Shown here: positions 18,628 to 26,654 of the stretch, in pieces
How positions within the stretch are numbered: position 1 is the stretch's first letter
How the letters are laid out: each line of letters starts with the position of its first letter
NCBI GenBank assembly: GCA_041402045.1
Contig: JAWKSZ010000007.1
Span: forward strand, 1-64,000
Direction: 5' to 3'
Origin: JAGQRJ01 sp041402045
GTDB lineage: Bacteria; Planctomycetota; J058
DNA length: 64,000 bases
Position numbers and translations under genes: made by a program
The notes under the pieces: generated by a model
What the model was told of the DNA's origin: nothing
What the model saw: the letters and a program-made list of their open reading frames with translations, nothing else
Database searches by the model: none

Positions 18628-19640
18628 TGGCGCTCGAGCAGGCGCAGCTCGACCTCGTTCAGGAGCGCCTCGAGGTCGCCCAGGCGCCCGGCGGCGAGGA
18701 GCCCCTGCGCTTCGAGGGCCAAGGGACCCTGGGGGTCGCCCTGGAGGCCCTGCGCCTCGGCCTGGGCCTTGAGCTCGAGCGCGCGCGCGATCAGGCGCTG
18801 CGCCCGGCGCCCGGCGAGCTCCAGCTCGGCGCGGGAGACGGCGCCGTCGCCGTCGCGGTCGAGCTCGGCGCGCCAGGCGCGGCTGCCGGGGAACTCCTGC
18901 GCGTCCAGGCGCCCGTCGGCGTCGCCGTCGAGGGCGGCGAAGCGCTCACCGAGCCGGGCCAGCGCGCCCGCGGGAGCAGGGGCGGTCGTCGTCCCGGGGC
19001 GCAGCGACGGCGCGGGCGGGGCTTGAGTCGCGGCCGCCACCAGCTCCTCGAACACCGCGTGGATCACCGCGTAGGCCTCCTCGCCGGTGACGACGCCGTC
19101 CTCGTCGGCGTCCACCAGCTCGAAGTTCTGGCGCTGCTCGGCAGGGAACTCCTCACGGTCGAGGGTCCCGCTCAGGTCGCGGTCGTGCTGCTCGAAGACC
19201 TTGGCGACCTCCTCCTCGACCGCGAAGGACAGGGCCTCCGCCAGGACCACTTGCCCGTCGCCGTCGCGGTCGAAGCGCTCGAACAGCGCCGGCGGCGCGG
19301 GGAACTCCTCGCGGGTGATCACGCCGTCGCCGTCGCCGTCGGCCTTGGTGAAGCGCTCGCGCAGCGCGCGCCCCTTGGCCGGGTTTTGGCGCGCGTCCTC
19401 GAGCACCTTGAACAGCATGGCCTCGCGCAGGTCGAGCCCGCCGTCGCCGTCGCGATCCGCTCGGGCGAATTGCTCCGGATTCCCGGGGAACTCGTCGGGG
19501 CCGATTCGCCCGTCGCCGTCCCGGTCGAGGGCCTCGAACCTGGCCCGCGGACCCGAGGGGCTGCCCTGGGCCTGGGTCGCCCACAGGGCCACGACCGCCA
19601 AGGTGAGATAAGAACTTACGAACAGCAGACGTCGCCGCAT
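18624..19640 (-). CDS. Secreted protein with eight EF-hand-type calcium motifs
   Basis: The 338-residue product starts with a signal peptide or anchor (LLFVSSYLTLAVVALWATQA). It carries eight EF-hand loops: DRDGDGRIGPDE, DRDGDGGLDLRE, DGDGDGVITREE, DRDGDGQVVLAE, DRDLSGTLDREE, DADEDGVVTGEE, DGDADGRLDAQE and DRDGDGAVSRAE. The fifth is degenerate. A helical tail rich in A, L and E follows. It is the first gene of the operon with DUF1549 and DUF1501, so a calcium-binding partner for that exported pair is plausible but unproven. The gene is divergent from the GCS2-CBS gene, sharing the 19641-19796 promoter region. Confidence 0.88.
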   Translation of the reverse strand: MRRRLLFVSSYLTLAVVALWATQAQGSPSGPRARFEALDRDGDGRIGPDEFPGNPEQFARADRDGDGGLDLREAMLFKVLEDARQNPAKGRALRERFTKADGDGDGVITREEFPAPPALFERFDRDGDGQVVLAEALSFAVEEEVAKVFEQHDRDLSGTLDREEFPAEQRQNFELVDADEDGVVTGEEAYAVIHAVFEELVAAATQAPPAPSLRPGTTTAPAPAGALARLGERFAALDGDADGRLDAQEFPGSRAWRAELDRDGDGAVSRAELELAGRRAQRLIARALELKAQAEAQGLQGDPQGPLALEAQGLLAAGRLGDLEALLNEVELRLLERQ

Positions 19641-19796
19641 GTGGCCTCCCGCGTGGATTCCCCGGACCGGTCGGCGCCGCCGCGCCGTCCTGCCCCCCGA
19701 CTACCGCCTGCCCCCGGAACTTGGTTTCAGATCCGCCCGGATTCGTTGCGCTCATAAGGGTTAGGCCTTACCTTGCGGGCCTTCCATGGAGGCGGA

Positions 19797-21794
19797 GTGG
19801 GAGAAAAGAAAGAGCTCACGGGGCGCGAAGACGCCGAGCGCATGCACGCGTTCATGGGACGTCTCCTCGAAGACGTCTCCACCATGGAGCGCATGCTCAA
19901 GGAGGGCCGCTTCGAGAGGGGCGTCTACCGCATCGGCGCGGAGCTGGAGTACCTCCTGATCCACGACGGGTGCCATCCGGCCCCGATCAACCTCAACGTG
20001 CTCGAGGCGCTCCAGGACGACCACTTCACGACGGAGCTCGCGCGCTTCAACGTGGAGCTCAACCTGGAGCCGCTGCCGCTGGCCTCGACCTGCCTCTCGG
20101 ACCTGCACACCCAGCTCAAGCACTACACCGAGAAGCTGCGCCGCACCTGCGCCAAGTTCGACTCCGAGGTCGTGCTCGCCGGGATCCTGCCGACCCTGCG
20201 CCTGCAGGACCTCGACGCGGACTGCATGACCCCGCTCCCCCGCTACCACGCGCTGAACCGGGCGATCAACGGCCTGCGCGGGCGCGCCTTCGAGCTCCGA
20301 ATCCACGGCGCCGACGAGCTCATGATCCGCCACGACACGGTCATGCTCGAGGCCTGCAACACCAGCTTCCAGATCCACCTCCAGGTCGACCCCGAGCGCT
20401 TCGCGCCCTTCTACAACGCCGCCCAGGCGGTGGCCGGCCCGACCCTCGCCGCCGCCGCGAACTCGCCGCTGCTGTTCGGGCGGCGCCTGTGGCAGGAGAG
20501 CCGGATCGCGGTGTTCCAACAGGCGGTCGACACCCGCTCGAGCTCCTACTACCTCCAGGACACCAGCTCGCGCGTGCACTTCGGCCGGCGCTGGGTGCGC
20601 GAGAGCGCGCTGGAGCTGTTCCAAGAAGACATCGCGCGCTTCCGCGTGCTGCTCGGCACCGACAAGCTCCCCGAGTCGCCGTCGGAGTCGCTCAAGGCCG
20701 GGCGCGTGCCCCAGCTGCGCGCGCTGCAGCTGCACAACAGCACGGTCTACCGCTGGAACCGCCCCTGCTACGGGATCAGCAACGGCAAGCCGCACCTGCG
20801 CATCGAGAACCGGATCCTGCCCGCGGGCCCCACGCTCCTGGACCAGGTCGCCAACGCCGCGTTCTGGTTCGGGCTGGTCCACGGCCTCGTGTCCGAGGTC
20901 GGCGACGTGAGCCAGCACCAGGCGTTCACCGACGCCCGCGCGAACTTCCTCGCCGCCGCGCGTCAGGGCCTGGGCGCCCAGTTCGCCTGGCTCGGCGGGC
21001 GGGTGGTCCCGGCCAAGGAGCTGATCCTCGAGAACCTGCTGCCCATGGCCCGCCGCGGGCTGGCGGCGCTGGACCTGGCCCAGGCCGACGCGCAGCGTTA
21101 CCTCGACGTGATCGAGGCCCGGGTCACCACCGGCCGCAACGGCGCCCAGTGGACCCTCGAGTCCCTGGACAGCATGGGCGGCAAGGGCACCCTCAGCCAG
21201 AAGCTGAACGCGCTCACCGCGTCTGCGATCCCGAACCAGATCGCCGACGTCCCCGTCCACGAGTGGCCCCTGGCCCAGCTCAACTCGGTGACCTCGCTCG
21301 CCAAGCAGGCCTACGCCCGGGTCGAGCAGATCATGACCACCGACGTGGTCACGATCACCCGCGACGAGATCATAGACCTCGTGGGTCAGATCATGAGCTG
21401 GCACAACATCCGCTACGTGCCCGTGGTCGACTACGAGGGGCACCTCGAGGGCCTGGTCTCCCACCGCGGGATCCTGCGGCACCTGACCCGCGGGCCCAAC
21501 CGCGAAGAGGGCAACACCGTCGAGACGGTCATGCACAAGGACGAGGTGGTCACGGTCGCCCCCGAGACCCTGACCCTCGACGCGCTCTCGCTCATGCGCG
21601 AGTGCCGCGTAGGCTGCCTGCCGGTGGTCAAGAACAACATGCTGGTGGGGATCCTCACCGAGCGCAACTTCATGACGATCGCTGGGCAGCTCCTGGAAGA
21701 GAAGCTGCGCGAGCCCTCGCCGTCGGAGGAGCGCGTGCGTCAGGTGAGCTCCGAGGGGCCGCGGCTCCCGGCGGAGCTGGGCCCCAGCCTGTAA
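19797..21794 (+). CDS. Glutamate-cysteine ligase (GCS2)-like protein with two C-terminal CBS domains
   Basis: Residues 1 to about 500 resemble the GCS2 carboxylate-amine ligase family: GVYRIGAELEYLLIHDG with the E-x-E site, DHFTTELARFNVELNLEP, RHDTVMLEACNTSFQIHLQV, and YYLQDTSSRVHFG. Residues 510-560 and 575-625 are CBS domains (VEQIMTTDVVTITRDEII, IRYVPVVDYEG, VETVMHKDEVV, VGCLPVVKNNMLVGILTE) that usually bind adenine nucleotides and regulate the partner domain. The product would ligate an amino acid to a carboxylate and be tuned by nucleotide level. The true substrate is unknown. GTG 19797 is chosen because GGAGG at 19788-19792 sits four bases upstream. Fur follows 19 bases downstream, which suggests a redox or metal context. 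Confidence 0.85.
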   Translation: MGEKKELTGREDAERMHAFMGRLLEDVSTMERMLKEGRFERGVYRIGAELEYLLIHDGCHPAPINLNVLEALQDDHFTTELARFNVELNLEPLPLASTCLSDLHTQLKHYTEKLRRTCAKFDSEVVLAGILPTLRLQDLDADCMTPLPRYHALNRAINGLRGRAFELRIHGADELMIRHDTVMLEACNTSFQIHLQVDPERFAPFYNAAQAVAGPTLAAAANSPLLFGRRLWQESRIAVFQQAVDTRSSSYYLQDTSSRVHFGRRWVRESALELFQEDIARFRVLLGTDKLPESPSESLKAGRVPQLRALQLHNSTVYRWNRPCYGISNGKPHLRIENRILPAGPTLLDQVANAAFWFGLVHGLVSEVGDVSQHQAFTDARANFLAAARQGLGAQFAWLGGRVVPAKELILENLLPMARRGLAALDLAQADAQRYLDVIEARVTTGRNGAQWTLESLDSMGGKGTLSQKLNALTASAIPNQIADVPVHEWPLAQLNSVTSLAKQAYARVEQIMTTDVVTITRDEIIDLVGQIMSWHNIRYVPVVDYEGHLEGLVSHRGILRHLTRGPNREEGNTVETVMHKDEVVTVAPETLTLDALSLMRECRVGCLPVVKNNMLVGILTERNFMTIAGQLLEEKLREPSPSEERVRQVSSEGPRLPAELGPSL

Positions 21795-21813
21795 CGACCC
21801 GAGGAGGCCGCCG

Positions 21814-22293
21814 GTGGCACCGCCCGACCCGATCGAGACCTTCCAGCGCTACCTCCGCAACCAGGGCCTCAAGCTCACGACCCAGCGCGAGCGGATCGTG
21901 CGCCGTGTGCTCAAGATCACCAAGCACTTCTCGGCGGAGGAGCTGTTCGACCTCTTGCGCAAGGAGCGCTCGCGGATCAGCAAGGCCACGGTCTACCGCA
22001 CGCTCTCGCTCCTGGTCGAGGCGCGCCTGCTCGCCGAGCACGACTTCGAGCTGGGGCACAAGCTCTACGAGAAGTCGCACCGCGACGAGCACCACGACCA
22101 CCTGATCTGCGTCGCCTGCCGCGCGATCTTCGAGTTCCACAACCACGAGATCGAGCGCCTGCAGGAGGAGGTCGCGGAGTCCCACGACTTCGCGATCACG
22201 TACCACACCCACCAGATCTTCGGGACCTGCAGCGAGTACCACCGCACCGGCCGGCTCTGCAGCCGGGGCGAAGCGCGCATGCGCCGCGACTAG
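21814..22293 (+). CDS. fur: Fur-family metal-responsive transcriptional regulator
   Basis: This 159-residue product has the winged-helix domain (LKLTTQRERIVRRVLKITKH, FSAEELFDLL, ISKATVYRTLSLLVEARLL). The metal-binding dimer domain shows HRDEHHDHLICVACRAIFEF with the usual histidine cluster and one CxxC pair. The second zinc-binding pair is not a clear CxxC (GTCSEY...GRLC), so a Fur versus PerR or Zur role cannot be fixed. Start GTG 21814 follows CGAGGAGG (21800-21807). The gene converges on the lipoprotein gene, and their ends overlap by four bases. Confidence 0.88.
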   Translation: MAPPDPIETFQRYLRNQGLKLTTQRERIVRRVLKITKHFSAEELFDLLRKERSRISKATVYRTLSLLVEARLLAEHDFELGHKLYEKSHRDEHHDHLICVACRAIFEFHNHEIERLQEEVAESHDFAITYHTHQIFGTCSEYHRTGRLCSRGEARMRRD

Positions 22294-22928
22294 CGGGAGC
22301 GCGCCGGCGTCCGGTCTCGCGGGGGAGAGCGCGCTGGCGTCCGGTCTCGCGAGGGGGAGTGCGCGCCGGCGACACGAGTTTTACCGCCAAGGCCGCCAAG
22401 AACGCCAAGGCTCCGCTCGCACCCACCCGCTGCGCGGTCGCTGAAGAGGGTGGGGTAGCTCCGCTCCTGTCCAGGCGGAGCTCCAATCTTGGCGTCCTTG
22501 GCGGCCTTGGCGGTAAAACGGCTAGCGCCTGCACGGTGTGGCGTCCACGGGTCAGCGTCCGCACGGTGTGGCGTCCACGGGCCAGCGCCCGCACGGTATG
22601 GCGTCCCAGGGCCAGCGCCCGCCGGGTGCGGCTCAGCGGGGAGCTCGAGGACCGCGACGGTGCCCCCGGCGGCGCGCACCGCGGCGGCCAGGGCCCGGGC
22701 GTCGGCCTCGCCGATCCCCGTGCGCAGCGGGATCGGCGCGCGCTCGACCAGGCCCCGCGCGATCCGCGGGTCGAACCCGGTCCCCGAGGCCACGGCGGCG
22801 ACCACCGCCTCGGGGTCGTCGCCGACCGCCAGGAGCCGCACCGAGAACTCCGCCGGCCCCGGCGGCTGGGCGGGGCAGCCCAGGAGCCCGGCGAGCAGGA
22901 GCAGCAGCGCCAGCCAGCGGCGAGGCAC
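22290..22928 (-). CDS. Lipoprotein with an L7/L12-like C-terminal-domain fold and a repeat-derived tail
   Basis: The product starts with a lipoprotein signal (MPRRWLALLLLLAGLLGC, lipidated Cys18). Residues 27-96 read like the C-terminal domain of ribosomal protein L7/L12: FSVRLLAVGDDPEAVVAAV, GFDPRIARGLVERAP, LRTGIGEADARALAAAVRAA, then GGTVAVLE. Residues from about 99 to 212 do not look like a protein domain. They are encoded by 30-bp tandem repeats (22531-22620) and by an inverted pair of the dispersed TTGGCG element (22378-22519), giving peptides such as AGAGPWTPHR and SRFTAKAAKDAKIGA. The natural protein probably ended near residue 100. Function is unknown. It lies six bases downstream of apaG on the same strand. 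Confidence 0.7.
   Translation of the reverse strand: MPRRWLALLLLLAGLLGCPAQPPGPAEFSVRLLAVGDDPEAVVAAVASGTGFDPRIARGLVERAPIPLRTGIGEADARALAAAVRAAGGTVAVLELPAEPHPAGAGPGTPYRAGAGPWTPHRADADPWTPHRAGASRFTAKAAKDAKIGAPPGQERSYPTLFSDRAAGGCERSLGVLGGLGGKTRVAGAHSPSRDRTPARSPPRDRTPARSR
22301..22375 (+). repeat. 30-bp tandem repeat, about 2.5 copies
   Basis: Units start at 22301 and 22331 (GCGCCGGCGTCCGGTCTCGC in the first), with a partial third at 22361. The period is 30 bases, the same as in the array at 22531-22620 on the other side of the inverted TTGGCG pair. It encodes the extreme C-terminal residues of the lipoprotein. Confidence 0.6.
22378..22519. repeat. Inverted pair of the dispersed TTGGCG 9-mer element
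   Basis: The left arm 22378-22409 (GTTTTACCGCCAAGGCCGCC onward) and right arm 22488-22519 (ending GGCGGTAAAAC) are reverse complements at 31 of 32 positions. Each arm is three units of the 9-mer CTTGGCGNC. The same 9-mer block appears twice at 3443-3617. The spacer contains CTCCGCTC and GAGCGGAG, which also pair, so a long hairpin is possible. It lies inside the lipoprotein reading frame. Confidence 0.75.
22531..22620 (+). repeat. 30-bp tandem repeat, three units
   Basis: Three units of exactly 30 bases begin at 22531, 22561 and 22591 (GCACGGTGTGGCGTCCACGG in the first two). A decayed fourth begins at 22621. On the minus strand they encode the repeated ten-residue peptide AGAGPWTPHR in the lipoprotein tail. 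There are no spacers, so this is not CRISPR. Confidence 0.75.
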
Positions 22929-22933
22929 GGCGC

Positions 22934-23326
22934 TCAGTTCAGCAGGTGGTCGGCCATGAGCGTGAACGTCGCCACCTGGGCGTCGAACTCCGCGCCGTCG
23001 TCGCGCTGCATGCGGTAGCTGCCAGACATGGCCCCGCTCGGGGTCGGCAGCGGGCAGAACGAGGTGTACATGAAGTCCTGCCCCGGCTCGAGCCGCGGGG
23101 TCTCGCCGACCACACCGGGCCCGCGCACGTGCTCGATCCGGCCCTGGCCGTCGCGGATCACCCAGTGCCGGCTCACGAGCTGCGCGGGCTCGGTGCCCAC
23201 GTTCTCCACCCGCACTTGATAGGTGAACAGGTAGAGCGACTCGCTGGGGCGCGAGCGCTCGGGGACGTAGTTCGCTTGGACCCGGACTCGGATCCCGTCG
23301 GTTTCGGCGTCGGACATGGGCCCCAT
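22934..23326 (-). CDS. apaG: ApaG protein
   Basis: ApaG is a small all-beta (fibronectin III-like) cytoplasmic protein of uncertain role, linked genetically to Co/Mg resistance and ApaH function. The 130-residue product shows the family pattern IRVRVQANYVPERS, YLFTYQVRVENVG, LVSRHWVIRDGQG, VVGETPRLEPGQDFMYTSFC, GAMSGSYRM and the terminal VATFTLMA. The first ATG at 23326 lies one base after the stop of the MMPL gene; an internal ATG at 23317 is also possible. It is part of the minus-strand run with the exporter and lipoprotein. Confidence 0.92.
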   Translation of the reverse strand: MGPMSDAETDGIRVRVQANYVPERSRPSESLYLFTYQVRVENVGTEPAQLVSRHWVIRDGQGRIEHVRGPGVVGETPRLEPGQDFMYTSFCPLPTPSGAMSGSYRMQRDDGAEFDAQVATFTLMADHLLN

Positions 23327-23327
23327 G

Positions 23328-26300
23328 CTATCCAGCCGCGGGCGCCTCGGGCAGCGCCGTGTCCGGCGCTTGGGGCTCGTCCTCCGACGGCGCGCTGCGC
23401 AGGAGCAGCGCCGGGAGCAGCCCCAGGTCGCAGGCCAGGGCGATCGCCATGGTCACCGCGATCAACAGCCCGAAGAACAGCGTGGGCCGAAACGGCGAGA
23501 GCGCGAACACGCCGAACCCCGCGCCCACCGCGGCGCTGGTCACGAGCACCGGGCGCGCGACGTGCAGGAGCATGCGCCGGGTGGCCAACCCCTGGGACAG
23601 CCCGCTGCGCCGCGCCTCGGCGAAGGCGTGCAGGAGGTGGATCGTGTCGTCGACCACGAGGCCCAGGGCGATCCCGGCCACGGTGACCGTGGCCGTGTTC
23701 AGCGGGATCTCGGTCAGGCCCATGAACCCCAGCGTCGCCAGGATCGGGAGCAGGTTCGGCACCAGCGAGATCACGACCAGGAGCGGCGAGCGGAAGGCCG
23801 CCGCCAGGATCAGGGTCACGAGCGCCAGGGCCAGCACGAAGGACTGGAGCTGGGTCTGGAGCAGGAGCACCTGCACCCGCACCAGGAGCGGCACGCCTCC
23901 GGTCAGGCGCACCCGCACCCCCTCGGGCAGGGCGGGCACCCCCGGCGGCGGCGCCTGCAGCGCGCCCTTGACCTCCCGCACCAGGTCGTCGCAGGCCTCC
24001 GACGAACCTGTGTAGGCGTGGACCGTGATCCGCAGGTGGGCGAGGCCTTGGTCGAGCATGCCCCCGTGCTCGAGCCCCGGCGGCGGGTCTGCCAGGAGCG
24101 CGCCCAGGAGCGCCGCCTGGGCGGTCGGGCCCAGGTCCTGGGGCAGGACCTCGAGGGGCGAGGACACGCTCTCGACCAGGTCCGCTTGCCCGCGCACGAA
24201 GCCCACCAGCCCCTCGAGCCCCTCCAGGCCCTCGGGGGTCAGCAAGACCTTCGGCGGCGCCGAGACCCACAGCTCGAGCGGCGTGAGCCCGACGAGGTCC
24301 TCCTCGATCTCGACGCAGGCCTTGGGCAGCGGGTGCGTCGGCGGGAAGAAGCGCAGGATGTGCGACTCGACCCGGAGCTGCATGAGCCCCACCAGCCCGG
24401 CGATCGCCAGCGCGACGCCGGCCAGGATCACCAGCAGTCCGTTGCGGCGGAGGTAGGCGGTGTAGTCGCCGGCGCGCTCCGCGGTCCACCAGGTGGCGGC
24501 CACTGCGGCCGAGGGAGGAAGCCCGCGCTGGGCCCTAGCCCGCGGGCACAGGCGCCTGAAGGTCGCGGCCGAAGCAGATCGGGGTCCCGAGCGCGGCGAA
24601 GATCCCCAGGTCGCGCACCGGAGGGATCGCCGAGGTCACCAGCGACCCGAAGCCGATCGCCGTGGTCAGCGCCGTGAGCAGGCACGGGCGAAGGTCGCCT
24701 CGGCGGCGTGGAGCACAGGCCGCGCCGCCTCGGCGTCGTCTCCGGGCGAGGCTGATCCAGGTAACGCGAGACGAGGTGCGGCGAGTAGGCCGTGGTCAAG
24801 ACCGCGAAGATCGCCAGGAGCGACCAGGATCAGGTTCATGGGCCAGCCCACGAAGCACGAGCAGGCCCGGTCAGGGTGCTCGCGCCGACGGCGGCGAAGA
24901 CCACCACGAGCACCGCGCGCCAGGGAGCCCAGCCCTACGAACACCACCAGGCCCATGACCAGCCCCACCAGGGGGAACAGGCTACCGAAGGAGCTGGCCG
25001 GAGCCACGGTCCAGGGCGTCAGTACGGTCGCGTCCAGGGCCCGCGGTGCGTGCCCCCAGCGCCAGCGCCGCGCCCGAGCACCTGGCACCCCTCGACCATG
25101 GCCCCCGGGCCTCGGCGTCGAGCCCCGGCCTCGGGGGTGATCAGGAGCCGATCCGGTCGCGTCGTCGGAGACCAGCTTCCGGCTGAGCGGGTCGTCGCGC
25201 AGGGTATAGCGCCGCGGGGCGGCCGGCGGCGGCGCCTGCTTCAGGTCGCGGGGGACCACGATCCCCGCCAGGCTCGGGTCCTCGAGCAGCTCCCGCGCCC
25301 GGGCGCGGGCCACCGCGTTGGGCAGGCGCAGGTCGCTGGGGTCCTGGCCCGGGGTCAGCAGGACCTCGCGCAGCGCGGCGTCGAAGAAGATCCGATACGC
25401 GGTCTCTTGCGCGTCGAGGACCCGCTCCACGCTCGCGCCGGCGGGGTCGCGGCCGGGGTTGGGACGAAGGTCTCGGCCTCGAGCACGAGCGGCAGGAGCG
25501 CCTGGCCCCCGGTGATCCGGCGCAGCGCGCTCCAGTGGGCGCGGCTGGCCTCGGGGTCGCCGCCCAGCGAGCGCGGGGTCGAGGCCAGGCGCAGCGCGAA
25601 GTAGAGGTGCGGCCCGCCCCGGTGCAGCTCGGGCTCGCGCCCCAGCACCCAGGCCATGGCCTCGTCGACGCGGTCCAGGCTCGCGACCTGCCCCGGCGCG
25701 TAGCCGCTGGCGCGGATCTCCCCCGCCCGGGCGAAGGCCCACCAATAGACCGCGGGGATCGCCGCCGACCCCAGCTCGTCCAGGCGCTCGCTGAGGCTGA
25801 CCGACCCCTGGGGCCCCTCGCGCAGGAGCTCCGGCGAGCCCACCGCGGCGAAGGCGACCCGCGCCGCCTGGCGCGCGTTGCCGTAGAGCCGCAGCGAGCG
25901 GTCCGGGTCGTCGCGGTGCAGGAGGAACGCCGCCGCGGCGTTGGCCTCGGCGATCAACAGGTGCAGCTCAGGGTCCTGGGGCGCCCGCAGCTCGGCGCCC
26001 TCGAGCCGCCGCAGCCGCACCTCGAGCTCCTGGCGCGCGCGGGCGTAGGGGTCGCCGGTGTCGACCGGGGAGTGCACCCGCGCGACCCCGGGGACGTGGA
26101 CCAGCTCCTCCAGCGCGCGATCGAGCGCCTGGAGCGTGGCGGGCTCCCCCAGGTCCAGGAGCCCCGTGGCGGCCAGGAGGAAGGTGTCCTCGCCGAAGCG
26201 CGCGCGGAACTCCTCGTAGGTCTCGAGGTCGTCGTCGGCGTTCGGGAGCCAGGCCTGCGCGGTGTTGTCGAAGCGCAGCCGGGTCGCGACCAGCGCCCCG

Positions 26301-26404
26301 GCCAGCGCGGTCAACACCAACGCCACGCCCAGGGTCAGGGCGCCGCGGCGGTAGAGGGGCTCGAGGCAAGCGCGCAGGGTCAGGGAGACGGCCGTTTCCA
26401 ACAC
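23328..26404 (-). pseudogene. MMPL/RND-superfamily exporter, broken by frameshifts in its middle
   Basis: The N-terminal half (26404 to about 25455) has membrane helix 1 (LTLGVALVLTALAGALVATR) and the periplasmic loop NTAQAWLPNADDDLETYEEF. Fragments across 25455-24500 carry YRIFFDAALREVLLTPG, then FPLVGLVMGLVVFVGLG, then AIGFGSLVTSAIPPVRDLGI in differing frames. The C-terminal half (24503-23328) is intact, with FVLALALVTLILAAAFRSPL and the family motif GIALGLVVDDTIHLLHAF. Together they make one exporter of about 1020 residues. The frame breaks lie in 24480-25460 only, so assembly error is likely. GTG 26404 is the likely start. Substrate is unknown; relatives move lipids, including hopanoids. 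Confidence 0.8.
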
Positions 26405-26476
26405 GGAGTGACGCGATTCGGAGGGGTCCAACACGGCGATCGCGCCTGGCGCGCCGCCGAATCGCGACCTCCGTGT
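26401..26476. repeat. Imperfect 20-bp inverted repeat at the start of the MMPL gene
   Basis: ACACGGAGTGACGCGATTCG (26401-26420) pairs with CCGAATCGCGACCTCCGTGT (26457-26476) apart from one small bulge. The MMPL GTG start lies in the left arm, so the structure would fold in the 5' leader and could control translation. A direct repeat TCCAACACGG (26397 and 26427 regions) lies in and beside it. Confidence 0.6.
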
Positions 26477-26486
26477 AGATATATCA

Positions 26487-26559
26487 GAAGCTCCGCCCGA
26501 GACGGGGTTCGTGGACACCCGCAGGCGGGCGTGTCACGCGCACCCCTCAGCGGAGCTTC
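26487..26559. repeat. Nested inverted repeats upstream of the MMPL gene
   Basis: GAAGCTCCGC (26487-26496) pairs with GCGGAGCTTC (26550-26559). Inside it GACACCCGC (26514-26522) can pair with GCGGGCGTGTC (26525-26535). The region is non-coding, between the MMPL start and the tlpA-like stop. Confidence 0.5.
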
Positions 26560-26570
26560 GCCTAGTAGCC

Positions 26571-26652
26571 AGATCAGGATCCTGAGCGGCGAGGGACGCT
26601 GGAAGGTCCTCGACGCTCTGGCGCTGGCTCGCCCGCTCAGGATCCTGAATCT
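26571..26652 (-). terminator. Large inverted repeat just after the tlpA-like gene
   Basis: AGATCAGGATCCTGAGCGGC (from 26571) and the region 26628-26652, which ends CAGGATCCTGAATCT, are reverse complements over about 23 bases with two single-base bulges. Each arm contains the palindrome CAGGATCCTG. The outer arm is three bases after the TAA of the tlpA-like gene on the minus strand, so it may end that transcript, but no T run follows. Separation from the downstream MMPL gene by 250 bases suggests a transcription boundary here. Confidence 0.45.
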
Positions 26653-26654
26653 GG

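Noticed and set aside
22531..22620. CRISPR array
   Set aside because: The 30-bp units follow each other directly with no spacers.
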